Shown here one piece after another: positions 27,913 through 36,820 of a stretch of 64,000 bases of DNA. The first letter of the stretch is position 1. Each line of letters begins with the position of its first letter. This stretch comes from Pseudomonas lalucatii (GTDB taxonomy: Bacteria > Pseudomonadota > Gammaproteobacteria > Pseudomonadales > Pseudomonadaceae): positions 1,550,001 through 1,614,000 of the forward strand of contig NZ_JADPMV010000001.1 in the NCBI RefSeq assembly GCF_018398425.1. The letters run 5' to 3'. A model generated the notes under the pieces. The model was not told where the DNA came from and searched no databases. It saw nothing but the letters and a program-made list of their open reading frames with translations. A program made the position numbers and the translations under genes.

Positions 27913-28691
27913 TCGGCGTAGCCCGGCAGCTGCGCATCGAGCTTGCGCAGCAGCGCCGGCCAGGGCAGCGCGCCGCCCATGCCCTGGGGCGACTTCATCA
28001 CCCCGGCGACCATCGCCCGGGCGCCGTCGAGGATCGGCTGGGGGATATGGATCAGCTCGGCGCCGCCGCTCTGCGCCATGACCTGGATCTCGCAGGCGCG
28101 CTGCAGGGTGAACATCATCAGGAAGGCGTCGGCGATGCTGGCGGCGGCGGTGAGCAGGCCGTGGTTGGGCAGGATCATGAAGTGCTTGTCGCCCAGGTCG
28201 GCCTGCAGCCGGGCCTTCTCGTCGTGGTTCAGCGCCACCCCCTCGTAGCCGTGGTAGGCCAGGCTGGAGAGCACGAACAGCGACTGCTGCGACAGCGGCA
28301 GCAGGCCCTGCTGCTGCGCCGACACGGCGATGCCGGCGGCGGTGTGGATGTGCAGCACGCAGGCAACGTCGTGGCGCACCTCGTGCACCGCGCTGTGGAT
28401 GGTGTAGCCGGCCGGGTTGATGTCGAAGGGGCTGTCCATCAGCTTGTTGCCGGCCAGGTCGATCTTCACCAGGTTCGAGGCGGTGATCTCGTGGAACATC
28501 AGGCCGTAGGGGTTGATCAGGAACTCGTCGCAGCCCGGCACCTTGGCCGAGATGTGGGTGAAGATCAGGTCGTCCCAGCCGTACAGGGCGATCAGTCGGT
28601 AGCAGGCGGCGAGGTCGACGCGGGTCTGCCATTCGGCGGCGGACACCTGGTCCTTGAGGTTCTCGGCGGGCAGGGCGTGGGCAAGGCTCAT
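27909..28691 (-). CDS. Class II aldolase/adducin family protein
   Basis: The 260-residue product has the class II aldolase fold with the zinc-binding histidines: HIHTAAGIAVSA, and NHGLLTAAAS further on; the substrate-side Glu is in ISAKVPGCDEFLINPYGLMFHE. Relatives include fuculose-1-phosphate aldolase and adducin-like proteins of unknown role. The start is preceded by GGAG. The next gene, a hydrolase with an Asp nucleophile, overlaps by 4 bp, suggesting a two-step degradative pathway (inference). Confidence 0.88.
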   Translation of the reverse strand: MSLAHALPAENLKDQVSAAEWQTRVDLAACYRLIALYGWDDLIFTHISAKVPGCDEFLINPYGLMFHEITASNLVKIDLAGNKLMDSPFDINPAGYTIHSAVHEVRHDVACVLHIHTAAGIAVSAQQQGLLPLSQQSLFVLSSLAYHGYEGVALNHDEKARLQADLGDKHFMILPNHGLLTAAASIADAFLMMFTLQRACEIQVMAQSGGAELIHIPQPILDGARAMVAGVMKSPQGMGGALPWPALLRKLDAQLPGYAE

Positions 28692-28815
28692 GGCGGCTCC
28701 GGGGCAGTCATTCGGATGATCTGCCCTGGAGTCTAGCGAGACGGGCGGCGGCGCGGAGTCGCCCTGCCCGCCAGCTTAGTGGCCCAGCGGGTCAAGTGCG
28801 GGCGTGGGCCCGTGC

Positions 28816-29268
28816 TCAGGCCCGCAGCGCGGCGCCGAAGGCGGCCAGCCAGGGCTCGGCGTCGCTCTCCGGGGTGACCGTCTCGCTGGCATCCAGGCGC
28901 AGCATCTCGACCACCTCGCGGATGCCCAGCTCGGCGTACAGCTCGCGCACCAGTTCGCCGCCGCCGCAGAAGGTGTCGCCGTAGCTGGCGTCGCCCAGGG
29001 CGATGACGCCGCCGGGCAGGCCGCCCCAGGCGGGCAGATGGTCGCGGATGGCGAAGTACAGCGGCTGCAAATTGTCCGGCAGCTCGCCCATGCCGGTGGT
29101 GGAGGTCACCACCAGGAAGGCCTGGGGGGCGAAGGCCTGGACGTCCGCCAGGCTGGCGCGCGGGTCGTGCCAGGCCTCGAGACCGGCCTGGCGCAGCAGG
29201 CGCTCGGCGTGCCGGGCGACTTCCTCGGCGGTGCCGTAAACCGACCCGGACAGGATGGCGACTCTCAT
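28816..29268 (-). CDS. Flavodoxin (MioC-like)
   Basis: The 150-residue product has the FMN-binding loop SGSVYGTAEEVA at 7-18, the 50s loop TSTTGMGELPDN, and ALGDASYGDTFCGGG. This is the short-chain flavodoxin pattern of MioC and sulfite reductase FMN domains. It carries electrons in the cytoplasm. It is divergent from the LOV photoreceptor gene with 104 bp between. A flavodoxin next to folM-folE-folX is the order I recall for P. aeruginosa PA3435-PA3439. Confidence 0.9.
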   Translation of the reverse strand: MRVAILSGSVYGTAEEVARHAERLLRQAGLEAWHDPRASLADVQAFAPQAFLVVTSTTGMGELPDNLQPLYFAIRDHLPAWGGLPGGVIALGDASYGDTFCGGGELVRELYAELGIREVVEMLRLDASETVTPESDAEPWLAAFGAALRA

Positions 29269-29372
29269 AGAACAGCTCCATAACGTGCGGAAATCGCCGG
29301 GCATTATGCCGCAAGTGGACAGCCCATCCGGATGTTTTAGAATGCAACGATCAGGTTCTGGAAAACGCCCCC

Positions 29373-29825
29373 ATGATCAACGCCAAGCTGCTGCAACTGG
29401 TGATCGACGCCTCGAACGACGGCATAGTGGTGGCCGAGCAGGAAGGCGACGACCACATCCTCATCTACGCCAACCCCGCCTTCGAGCGGCTCACCGGCTA
29501 CTGCAACGATGAAATCCTCTACCGGGACTGCCGCTTCCTCCAGGGCGACGACCGCGAGCAGCCGGGCCTGGCCATCATCCGCCAGGCGGTGAAGGATCGC
29601 CGCCCCTGCCGGCAGATCATCCGCAACTACCGCAAGGACGGCAGCCTGTTCTGGAACGAGCTGTCGATCACCCCGGTGTTCAACGACGCCGACCAGCTGA
29701 CCTACTACATCGGCATCCAGAAGGACGTCACCGAACAGGTGCAGGCGCAGCAGCGCGCCGAACGGCTGGAGGTGCAGCTGGCCGGCCTGCAGGCCGAACT
29801 GGCGCTGCTGCGGGCACAGCCGTAA
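29373..29825 (+). CDS. Short LOV blue-light photoreceptor
   Basis: A 150-residue protein that is a single LOV/PAS domain with a C-terminal coiled-coil (QVQAQQRAERLEVQLAGLQA). The flavin-binding core is YRDCRFLQGDD, with C53 as the photoactive cysteine that forms the FMN adduct, then NYRKDGSLFWNELSITPV and GIQKDVTEQ. It has no output domain. It closely resembles the short LOV proteins SB1/SB2 of P. putida, dimers that pass light state to a partner. The partner candidate is the MerR regulator two genes away. Confidence 0.93.
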   Translation: MINAKLLQLVIDASNDGIVVAEQEGDDHILIYANPAFERLTGYCNDEILYRDCRFLQGDDREQPGLAIIRQAVKDRRPCRQIIRNYRKDGSLFWNELSITPVFNDADQLTYYIGIQKDVTEQVQAQQRAERLEVQLAGLQAELALLRAQP

Positions 29826-29881
29826 CAAAAGGCGAAATCCGCTGTCAGAGGAGTTCTAGCCCCTTTGTGTAGTACTCCTCC

Positions 29882-30490
29882 ATGCAAGACCAACCTCTGC
29901 TGACCAAGGCGGAAAGGGACTTCATCCAGCAACTGCAACTTCAACCGGCAGCGGCCAAGCGCAAAGCCACGCCCAACCTGCAGGTCGACGCCGGCGAGCA
30001 GCTGATGGCGTTACTGGCCAACTGCGCCGCCAGCCAGCCGCTGACCATCGAAGCGCACTTCGCCAACCAGCGCCTGACCTTCACCGTGCAGCTGAGCGAA
30101 AACGCCCACCACGAACAGCTCCTGGAGCTCGGCACCCCGCAGATCTTCGACGAGGGGCCGGCCAGCCGCGCCTGGCGCCTGCCCCTGGAGCCCGCCGTGG
30201 CGCTGCGCCATCGCAATGGCAAGGCCAGCGAGCTGTGGGTCCATGAACTGTCGATGAACGGCCTGCTGATCGACTACCGCGGCAAGCACGAGGCGCCCAG
30301 CCACTTCAACCTGCTCCTGCCGCTGACCGGGCAGAAGCCGATCGCCATCGCGGGGACGCGGGTGCGCCACACCGGCGACGGCCTGCTGGCCTACCGGCTC
30401 GAGGCCCTCGACCAGCGCGGCAACGATCGCCTGTTGCAGTTCATCTACGACCAGCACCGCACCCTCTTCCCGGACGCCCACCGCGCCTAG
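29882..30490 (+). CDS. PilZ-like domain protein
   Basis: A 202-residue soluble protein 56 bp downstream of the LOV gene on the same strand. The C-terminal half resembles a PilZ domain: an ALRHRNGKASELWVHELSMN stretch gives a degenerate RxxxR followed by (D/N)xSxxG as ELSMNG, then a beta-rich LLIDY and IAIAGTRVRHTGDG. True PilZ domains bind cyclic di-GMP through these residues; the match is partial. The N-terminal half is helical with no recognised fold. If co-transcribed with the LOV gene it could link light to second-messenger signalling. Confidence 0.55.
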   Translation: MQDQPLLTKAERDFIQQLQLQPAAAKRKATPNLQVDAGEQLMALLANCAASQPLTIEAHFANQRLTFTVQLSENAHHEQLLELGTPQIFDEGPASRAWRLPLEPAVALRHRNGKASELWVHELSMNGLLIDYRGKHEAPSHFNLLLPLTGQKPIAIAGTRVRHTGDGLLAYRLEALDQRGNDRLLQFIYDQHRTLFPDAHRA

Positions 30491-30515
30491 CGCCGGCGCG
30501 GGGGAGCGGCGGCCC

Positions 30516-31469
30516 TCAGGTGTCCAGGTGGCCGGCGAGGAACTGCCGCAAGCGCCGCTGCATCAGGCGTCCCTCGTTGCCCAGGCAGGCCACGGGCGTG
30601 CCGCGCAGGCTCTCCTCGGCCAGCTCCGCGCCCTCGCCGGCCAACAGCAGCGGGCAGTTCACCGCCAGGGCCAGGCGCGCCAGCAGGCGCGGCAGGTCGC
30701 CGCTCGGCGGCTGGTTGGAGAACAGCACCAGCGCCTGCGGCCGCAGCTTGTCGCAGACCAGGGCCAGCTCCTCCGGCGGCAGGCCTGGCCCCAGCACGCT
30801 CACGGCGCCGTCCGCACCGCTCAGCAGCAACCCGGCCACCAGCAACTCCAGTTCGCGGCAATGCCCGGGCAGGGCCGCCAGCAGCACCCGCTCGCGGGCC
30901 TGGGCACGCTGGTTCTGCAGGCGCTGCAGGACGCGGCCACGCAGGAAGCCGTCGAGGAACAGCCACTCGCTGGTCTGGCCGTACTCGTCCTGGCGGACCA
31001 GCAACTCCTGCCAGAGCGGCATCAGCACGTCCTGGAACACCACCGCCAGCGGATAGCTGGAGAACACCTGGCCATACAGGCGCTCGAGGCCGGGCTCGTC
31101 GAAGGCGGTTACCGCCCGGCGCACCTGGGCCTGCCAGTCCGCCCACTCGCCCGTGTCCGATTCCGGCTGCTCCGCCGCGCCGGCGGCCTTCGCCGCGCCG
31201 CTCTTGGCGAGGATCTTGCCGACCTTGCTGACGGCCACCCCGCGTTCGGTCCAAGCCAGGATGCTGCGCACCGCCTCGATATCGGCCTGCGAGTACAGGC
31301 GGTGGCCACTCTCGGTGCGGGTCGGCTGGATCAGGCCGTAGCGTCGCTCCCAGGCGCGCAAGGTCACCGGGTTGACGCCGGTCAGGCGCGCCACTTCACG
31401 GATGGGGAACAACTCTTCCTGCTTGAGGACACTGGAAGCGAGGGACGGGGCACCAGCGAAATCGGACAT
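30516..31469 (-). CDS. MerR-family regulator, class II LitR/CarH type without B12 ligands
   Basis: The 317-residue product has a MerR helix-turn-helix (FPIREVARLTGVNPVTLRAW, RTESGHRLYSQADIEAV), then the helical and Rossmann-like domains of the LitR/CarH photoreceptor-repressors. The residues that hold adenosylcobalamin are absent. The W-x9-EH helix reads WLFLDGFLRGRV, so the EH pair is replaced. The DxHxxG loop reads PGHCREL, with His retained but its Asp/Glu and Gly lost. Such class II LitR proteins in P. putida (PplR) do not bind B12 and depend on a short LOV protein for light response. Divergent from folM. Confidence 0.88.
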   Translation of the reverse strand: MSDFAGAPSLASSVLKQEELFPIREVARLTGVNPVTLRAWERRYGLIQPTRTESGHRLYSQADIEAVRSILAWTERGVAVSKVGKILAKSGAAKAAGAAEQPESDTGEWADWQAQVRRAVTAFDEPGLERLYGQVFSSYPLAVVFQDVLMPLWQELLVRQDEYGQTSEWLFLDGFLRGRVLQRLQNQRAQARERVLLAALPGHCRELELLVAGLLLSGADGAVSVLGPGLPPEELALVCDKLRPQALVLFSNQPPSGDLPRLLARLALAVNCPLLLAGEGAELAEESLRGTPVACLGNEGRLMQRRLRQFLAGHLDT

Positions 31470-31533
31470 GGGGAGCTATCACGACGGTAAGGTTGCCCGC
31501 ATTGTAACCCAGCTCCCGGCGGGCACCTTGGCC

Positions 31534-31545
31534 AAAATCTATACA
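31534..31545. promoter_or_regulatory. 12-bp repeated site, copy 1 (putative MerR/LitR operator)
   Basis: AAAATCTATACA occurs here and again, identically, at 31664-31675, both between the MerR gene and folM. This copy is 65 bp from the MerR start, where autoregulation would act. The CTATACA core resembles operators reported for LitR-type regulators. The binding is inferred. Confidence 0.65.
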
Positions 31546-31663
31546 GCGCTCCCACGGCCGCCAGGGGTCGTCCAGCTCGCCACGCGCCCCCGCTCGGCCC
31601 CGGCACCGCCCACATGCGGCGCCACCGCGGCACGGACGGCGGCCCGGGGCCGCCTGCACGACG

Positions 31664-31675
31664 AAAATCTATACA
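31664..31675. promoter_or_regulatory. 12-bp repeated site, copy 2 (putative MerR/LitR operator)
   Basis: Exact second copy of AAAATCTATACA, in the same orientation, 130 bp from the first. A -10-like CATAAC lies about 15 bp further on (31690-31695), suggesting that the site overlaps the -35 region of a promoter reading toward folM. Confidence 0.65.
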
Positions 31676-31801
31676 AAAACACTAATCTGCATAACTTAAG
31701 GACAGCAGCCCCACCCCCATCGCCATCCACAGAAAGCCATGCAACTCAGCCAGGCAGGCACTTGCCCGGGCCGGGCGGTGGATCGCCCAGGCGCACCCGG
31801 C

Positions 31802-31828
31802 TTGTACAAAGCGGCCCACTGCTATAAC
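31802..31828 (+). promoter_or_regulatory. Sigma-70-like promoter before folM
   Basis: TTGTAC (31802-31807) and TATAAC (31823-31828) are separated by 15 bp, about 95 bp ahead of the folM start. The spacing is shorter than optimal. The rest of the 31470-31919 gap shows no gene. Confidence 0.45.
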
Positions 31829-31919
31829 TTCGCCGCAGGCCCAGTCGATGCGGCGCCCCACTGGTCAGGTTCCCGGGCACTGCGTCGCTGGGCCGCCCCG
31901 TCATCAGCCCGAGCCGTCC

Positions 31920-32630
31920 ATGAGCCTGAGCCCAGCCCCCATTCTGATCACCGGCGCCAGCCAGCGCATCGGCCTGTACTGCGCCGAGCGCCTGCTCGAC
32001 GACGGGTACCCGGTGATCGTGAGCTTCCGCCGCGAACGCGAAGGGCTGCAGCGCCTGCGCGGGCGTGGCGCGCTGACCCTGCCGGCGGACTTCTCCGACG
32101 AGGCCGGCATCCTCGCCTTCATCGCGCAGCTCAAGCAGCACACCGACAGCCTGCGCGCCATCGTGCACAACGCCTCCGCCTGGCTGAGCGCGGCGCCGGG
32201 CCAGGAAGCGGCGGTGTTCCAGCAGCTGTTCAGCGTGCACATGCTGGCGCCCTACCTGATCAACCTGCACTGCGCCGAGCTGCTGCGCCGCTCGACGCCG
32301 GCCGACATCGTCCACATCGGCGACGACGTGACCCGCAAGGGCAGCGCCAAGCGCCCGGCCTACTGCGCCAGCAAGGCCGGGCTGGACAGCCTGACCCTGT
32401 CCTTCGCCGCGCAGTTCGCCCCGCAGATCAAGGTCAACGGCATCGCCCCGGCGCTGATCCAGTTCAACCCCGAGGACGACGCCGAATACCGCGCCAGGAC
32501 CCTGGCCAAATCCGCCCTGGGCCTCGAGCCCGGGCCGCAGGTGATCTACCAGAGCCTGCGCTACCTGCTGGACAACCCCTACGTGACCGGCACCACCCTC
32601 ACCGTCAACGGCGGCCGCCACCTCAAGTGA
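31920..32630 (+). CDS. folM: Dihydromonapterin reductase FolM
   Basis: A 236-residue SDR with the pterin-reductase variant motifs: ILITGASQRIGLYCAERLLD at the N-terminus, NASAW instead of NNAG, and the active-site YCASKAG. The C-terminus ends in VTGTTLTVNGGRHLK. FolM reduces dihydromonapterin to tetrahydromonapterin, the cofactor of phenylalanine hydroxylase in Pseudomonas, and has weak dihydrofolate reductase activity. Followed by folE (21 bp) and folX (2 bp), which together make the substrate. phhR lies in the same window but not next to it. Confidence 0.9.
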   Translation: MSLSPAPILITGASQRIGLYCAERLLDDGYPVIVSFRREREGLQRLRGRGALTLPADFSDEAGILAFIAQLKQHTDSLRAIVHNASAWLSAAPGQEAAVFQQLFSVHMLAPYLINLHCAELLRRSTPADIVHIGDDVTRKGSAKRPAYCASKAGLDSLTLSFAAQFAPQIKVNGIAPALIQFNPEDDAEYRARTLAKSALGLEPGPQVIYQSLRYLLDNPYVTGTTLTVNGGRHLK

Positions 32631-32651
32631 GGGCGCCGCGAGGATGCTTCG

Positions 32652-33212
32652 ATGAACCGAGAATTGCCCGACCACTACCGCGAGATCCTCATCGGCGTCG
32701 GCGAGGACCCCGAGCGTGAAGGCCTGCAGGACACGCCCAAGCGCGCGGCCAAGGCCATGCAGTACCTCTGCCACGGCTACCAGACCAGCCTCGAGGAGGT
32801 GGTCAACGGCGCCCTGTTCGCCTCCGCCAACGACGAGATGGTGATGGTCAAGGACGTCGAGCTGTATTCGCTGTGCGAACACCACCTGCTGCCCTTCATC
32901 GGCAAGGCCCATGTCGCCTACATCCCCACCGGCAAGGTGCTCGGCCTGTCGAAGATCGCGCGCATCGTCGACATGTTCGCCCGCCGCCTGCAGATCCAGG
33001 AGAACCTCACCCGGCAGATCGCCGAGGCGGTGCAGCAGGTGACCAACGCCGCCGGCGTGGCGGTGGTGATCGAGGCCCAGCACATGTGCATGATGATGCG
33101 CGGGGTGGAGAAGCAGAACTCGCTGATGAGCACCTCGGTGATGCTCGGCGCCTTCCGCGAGTCGAGCAACACCCGCCAGGAATTCCTGCAACTGATCGGA
33201 CGGAGCAAATAG
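32652..33212 (+). CDS. folE: GTP cyclohydrolase I
   Basis: The 186-residue product is a type I GTP cyclohydrolase. Zinc ligands C75, H78 ([10 protein letters not shown]) and C146 (QHMCMMMRG) are present, as are [16 protein letters not shown] and the C-terminal RQEFLQLI. It converts GTP to dihydroneopterin triphosphate, the shared precursor of folate and monapterin. It sits between folM and folX with short gaps, making an operon. In P. putida a folE copy is among the light-induced genes, in line with the LOV/LitR pair upstream. Confidence 0.96.
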   Translation: MNRELPDHYREILIGVGEDPEREGLQDTPKRAAKAMQYLCHGYQTSLEEVVNGALFASANDEMVMVKDVELYSLCEHHLLPFIGKAHVAYIPTGKVLGLSKIARIVDMFARRLQIQENLTRQIAEAVQQVTNAAGVAVVIEAQHMCMMMRGVEKQNSLMSTSVMLGAFRESSNTRQEFLQLIGRSK

Positions 33213-33214
33213 CC

Positions 33215-33586
33215 ATGCCGCGACTGGAACCCGGAATGGCGCGCATCAGGGTCAAGGACCTGCGCCTGCGCACCTATATCGGCATCAAGGAAGAGGAGAT
33301 CAACAACAAGCAGGACGTGCTGATCAACCTGACCATCCTCTACCCGGCGGTGGACGCGGTGCAGGGCAACGACATCGACCACGCGCTGAACTACCGCACC
33401 ATCACCAAGGCGATCATCCAGCACGTCGAGGGCAACCGCTTCGCCCTGCTCGAACGCCTGACCCAGGAGATCCTCGACCTGGTGATGGCACACCAGGCGG
33501 TGCGCTACGCCGAGGTGGAGGTCGACAAGCCCCACGCCCTGCGCTTCGCCGAGTCGGTGTCGATCACCCTGGCCGGGCATCGCTGA
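33215..33586 (+). CDS. folX: Dihydroneopterin triphosphate 2'-epimerase FolX
   Basis: A 123-residue member of the FolB/FolX tunnelling fold. It starts 3 bp after the folE stop. The motifs [20 protein letters not shown] and NYRTITKAI are seen, with the active-site Glu near [11 protein letters not shown] and a closing [15 protein letters not shown]. FolX rather than FolB is preferred because it is grouped with folM and folE and the N-terminal extension is typical. It epimerises dihydroneopterin triphosphate toward monapterin. Confidence 0.88.
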   Translation: MPRLEPGMARIRVKDLRLRTYIGIKEEEINNKQDVLINLTILYPAVDAVQGNDIDHALNYRTITKAIIQHVEGNRFALLERLTQEILDLVMAHQAVRYAEVEVDKPHALRFAESVSITLAGHR

Positions 33587-33696
33587 GGCCGCTGGCGGAC
33601 CGCCCGGCGCGACACCGCGCCGGGCCATTGCCGGGCGGGCGGCGGACTCTTATCATCGGCGGCCTCCCTCTCCAGCCAGTCCCCGAGAGCATCGCC

Positions 33697-33990
33697 ATGA
33701 CCGAACAAGAACGCCTCGAACTCGAGGCTGCGGCCTTCCGCAGCCTGGTCCAACACCTGCGCAGCCGTCCGGACGTGCAGAACATCGACCTGATGAACCT
33801 GGCCGGCTTCTGCCGCAACTGCCTGTCCAAGTGGTACAAGGCCGCCGCCGACGACCTCGGCCTGCAGGTCAGCCCGGACCAGGCCCGCGAGGAGATCTAC
33901 GGCATGCCCTATGCCGAATGGAAGGCCAAGTACCAGAAGGAAGCCAGCGCCGAGCAGCAGGCGGCGTTCGCCAAGGGCAAGCAGCCATGA
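33697..33990 (+). CDS. DUF1244 family protein
   Basis: The ATG at 33697 gives 97 residues with the DUF1244 core: FRSLVQHLRSRPDVQNIDLM, GFCRNCLSKWYKAAAD and EIYGMPYAEWKAKYQ. The two cysteines of GFCRNC are strictly conserved in the family and could bind metal or serve redox chemistry. Function unknown. It overlaps the HopJ gene by 4 bp, the common arrangement in pseudomonads. Confidence 0.9.
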   Translation: MTEQERLELEAAAFRSLVQHLRSRPDVQNIDLMNLAGFCRNCLSKWYKAAADDLGLQVSPDQAREEIYGMPYAEWKAKYQKEASAEQQAAFAKGKQP

Positions 33991-34328
33991 GCGCGCTGAC
34001 CGACTTCCGCGCCCGCCTGCGCAGCGAGCAGTTCGCCTTCGCCGAGACCCTGGCCTTTATCGAAGCGCACTACGACTACCAGCCGAGCGCCTTCCGCAAC
34101 GGCGCGGTGGAGAATGCCGCCGGGCAGAACGAGGGCTCGTGCAAGACCCTGGGCCTGGCCCTGCTCGAAGGCCTGAGCCTGGAAGAAACCCTGCTGTGCT
34201 TCGGCGAGCACTACCGCAGCGTGCTGGCCACCCCGGACGGCAGCGACCACGGCAACATCCGCGCGCTGATGGACACCGGCCTGGCCGGCGTGCGCTTCGA
34301 GCGTGAGCCCCTCCAGCGCAAGGACTGA
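33987..34328 (+). CDS. HopJ type III effector family protein
   Basis: A 113-residue protein with the family pattern FAFAETLAFIEAHYDYQPSA, FRNGAVENAAGQNEGSCK and CFGEHYRSVLATP, then HGNIRALMDTG. The name comes from a Pseudomonas syringae effector, but the family is found widely in free-living and marine gammaproteobacteria, where a housekeeping role is more likely. No type III secretion genes are in the window. Co-translated with DUF1244. Confidence 0.9.
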   Translation: MSALTDFRARLRSEQFAFAETLAFIEAHYDYQPSAFRNGAVENAAGQNEGSCKTLGLALLEGLSLEETLLCFGEHYRSVLATPDGSDHGNIRALMDTGLAGVRFEREPLQRKD

Positions 34329-34366
34329 GCCCCCGGACCAGCTCCTCCGCGCAGAAAACGCGCAGA

Positions 34367-34395
34367 AAAAAGCCCCGCAGCATGCGGGGCTTTTT
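34367..34395. terminator. Bidirectional rho-independent terminator
   Basis: AAAAAGCCCCGCA and TGCGGGGCTTTTT form a 13-bp stem with a 3-base loop. It has T runs on both strands and lies between convergent hopJ-like and trxB genes, serving both. Confidence 0.95.
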
Positions 34396-34408
34396 CGTCT
34401 CGTACGCC

Positions 34409-35389
<981 letters not shown>

Positions 35390-35605
35390 TTAAAAGGGGC
35401 TAGCCAAGCACTTGGGGAAGGCTGGGTAAAGGCGCTAGCCCGGCAAAGGGAAACTGCGCGCAGGCTACCCAAGCCCGGCCGGCCGGGGAAATGCACTTTG
35501 CCAATCCAGGGGATAGAGATCGGCAATGGCGGTGCGCTGCCGTGGCTTTCCCCTGCCCGGCAAAGCCGGTAAGGTCGGCGCGACTTTCACCTGGCGGAGA
35601 TTCCC

Positions 35606-36355
35606 ATGCCTGCTCCCGTGCTAACCGGTCCGCAGTACCTCGGCGAAGGCCTGAAGCTGGTGCTCAGCCCCGGCCTGCGACTGTTCGTGCTGCTGCCCCT
35701 GACCATCAACCTGCTGCTGTTCGCCGCCCTGGTCGGCTTCGCCGTGCAGCAGTTCGGCGGCTGGGTCGACACCTTCATGCCCAGCCTGCCGGACTGGCTG
35801 AGCTTCCTCGAATACCTGCTCTGGCCGCTGTTCGTGGTGCTGGTGCTGCTGATGGTGTTCTTCAGCTTCACCATGCTGGCCAACGTGATCGCCGCGCCCT
35901 TCAACGGTTTCCTCGCCGAGAAGGTCGAGGTGGTGGTGCGCGGCGAAGACCCCTTCCCCGCCTTCAGCTGGGGCGAACTGCTGGCCATGGTGCCGCGCAC
36001 CCTCGGCCGCGAGGCGCGCAAGCTGGCCTATTTCCTGCCGCGGGCCATCGGCCTGCTGATCCTCACCTTCATCCCGGTGCTCAACCTGGTGGCCGCGCCG
36101 CTGTGGCTGCTGTTCGGCGTGTGGATGATGGCCATCCAATATATCGACTACCCCGCGGACAACAACAAGATGAGCTGGCAGGACATGCTCGCCTGGCTGC
36201 GCGAGAAGCGCTGGCAGAGCCTGGGCTTCGGCGGCATCACCTACGCGGCGCTGCTGGTGCCGGGGCTGAACATCCTGATGATGCCGGCGGCGGTGGCCGG
36301 CGCCACGCTGTTCTGGGTGCGCGAACGCGGCGAGCGGGCGGTCACTCGGTCGTAA
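35606..36355 (+). CDS. cysZ: Sulfate transporter CysZ
   Basis: A 249-residue membrane protein of the CysZ/EI24 family. Signs are [20 protein letters not shown] at the N-terminus, several long hydrophobic helices ([17 protein letters not shown]) and the family block [10 protein letters not shown]. The downstream region has [14 protein letters not shown]. CysZ brings sulfate or sulfite into the cytoplasm for cysteine synthesis. The position divergent from trxB is the usual Pseudomonas order. Confidence 0.93.
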   Translation: MPAPVLTGPQYLGEGLKLVLSPGLRLFVLLPLTINLLLFAALVGFAVQQFGGWVDTFMPSLPDWLSFLEYLLWPLFVVLVLLMVFFSFTMLANVIAAPFNGFLAEKVEVVVRGEDPFPAFSWGELLAMVPRTLGREARKLAYFLPRAIGLLILTFIPVLNLVAAPLWLLFGVWMMAIQYIDYPADNNKMSWQDMLAWLREKRWQSLGFGGITYAALLVPGLNILMMPAAVAGATLFWVRERGERAVTRS

Positions 36356-36820
36356 CGCCAGCACCGTACCCCTATGCCCAGGCCTTGGGGATGAGCCCAC
36401 ACTGGGTAGACGCAAAGGCACCAGCGTTGCTTATGAAGTGATCCGCACCTGGCACTTGAGATTCTTCACCCAACCTTGGCCCAGAGCGGCCGGTGGCGAC
36501 AGACAGCGACCGGCCAGGAACGGACTGATCACTCCAGCTCTGACAGAACTCGAGGCATCTCAACGTCGGCTGCCCTATCGAAATCCCGTAGCGCCACTAC
36601 AACAGCGATCAATCCCTGATCGACTTGGAGCGGTCCGCTAAGGCCGCACGACTCGGCCTATGGGGGTATCGGAGGCTGAAGTAATGCCCCCCATGGGATT
36701 GGCAAAAAGCAGGTAGAACAACTACAGGCCACCTTCGGGTGGCCTTTCTGCATTAACGGGTAATACTTTTCTGTATAGGTGGGCGTGATGCCGGTGGCGC
36801 GCGCTGCAGGGAGGTGTGAG
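36356..36820. other. Intergenic region before malate dehydrogenase, terminator but no gene seen
   Basis: No convincing coding frame was found over 465 bp. The composition is lower in GC than the cysZ side. It contains GATCA-N5-TGATC, a loose GGCCGGT/ACCGGCC inverted repeat and the terminator at 36726-36747. AT-rich TAATACTTTTCTGTATAGG at about 36762-36780 may hold the promoter of the next gene. Confidence 0.5.
36726..36747 (+). terminator. Hairpin terminator
   Basis: AGGCCACC-TTCG-GGTGGCCT is an 8-bp stem with a stable UUCG-type tetraloop followed by TT. No gene ends close upstream on this strand apart from cysZ, 370 bp away, so it may belong to a lost or unrecognised transcript. Confidence 0.8.

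Noticed and set aside
33987..34328. HopJ-like gene as evidence of plant pathogenicity
   Set aside because: The family is common in non-pathogens and no type III secretion genes occur here.
36438..36641. Possible 67-residue protein between cysZ and mdh
   Set aside because: No ribosome site, no homology recognised and no coding bias.
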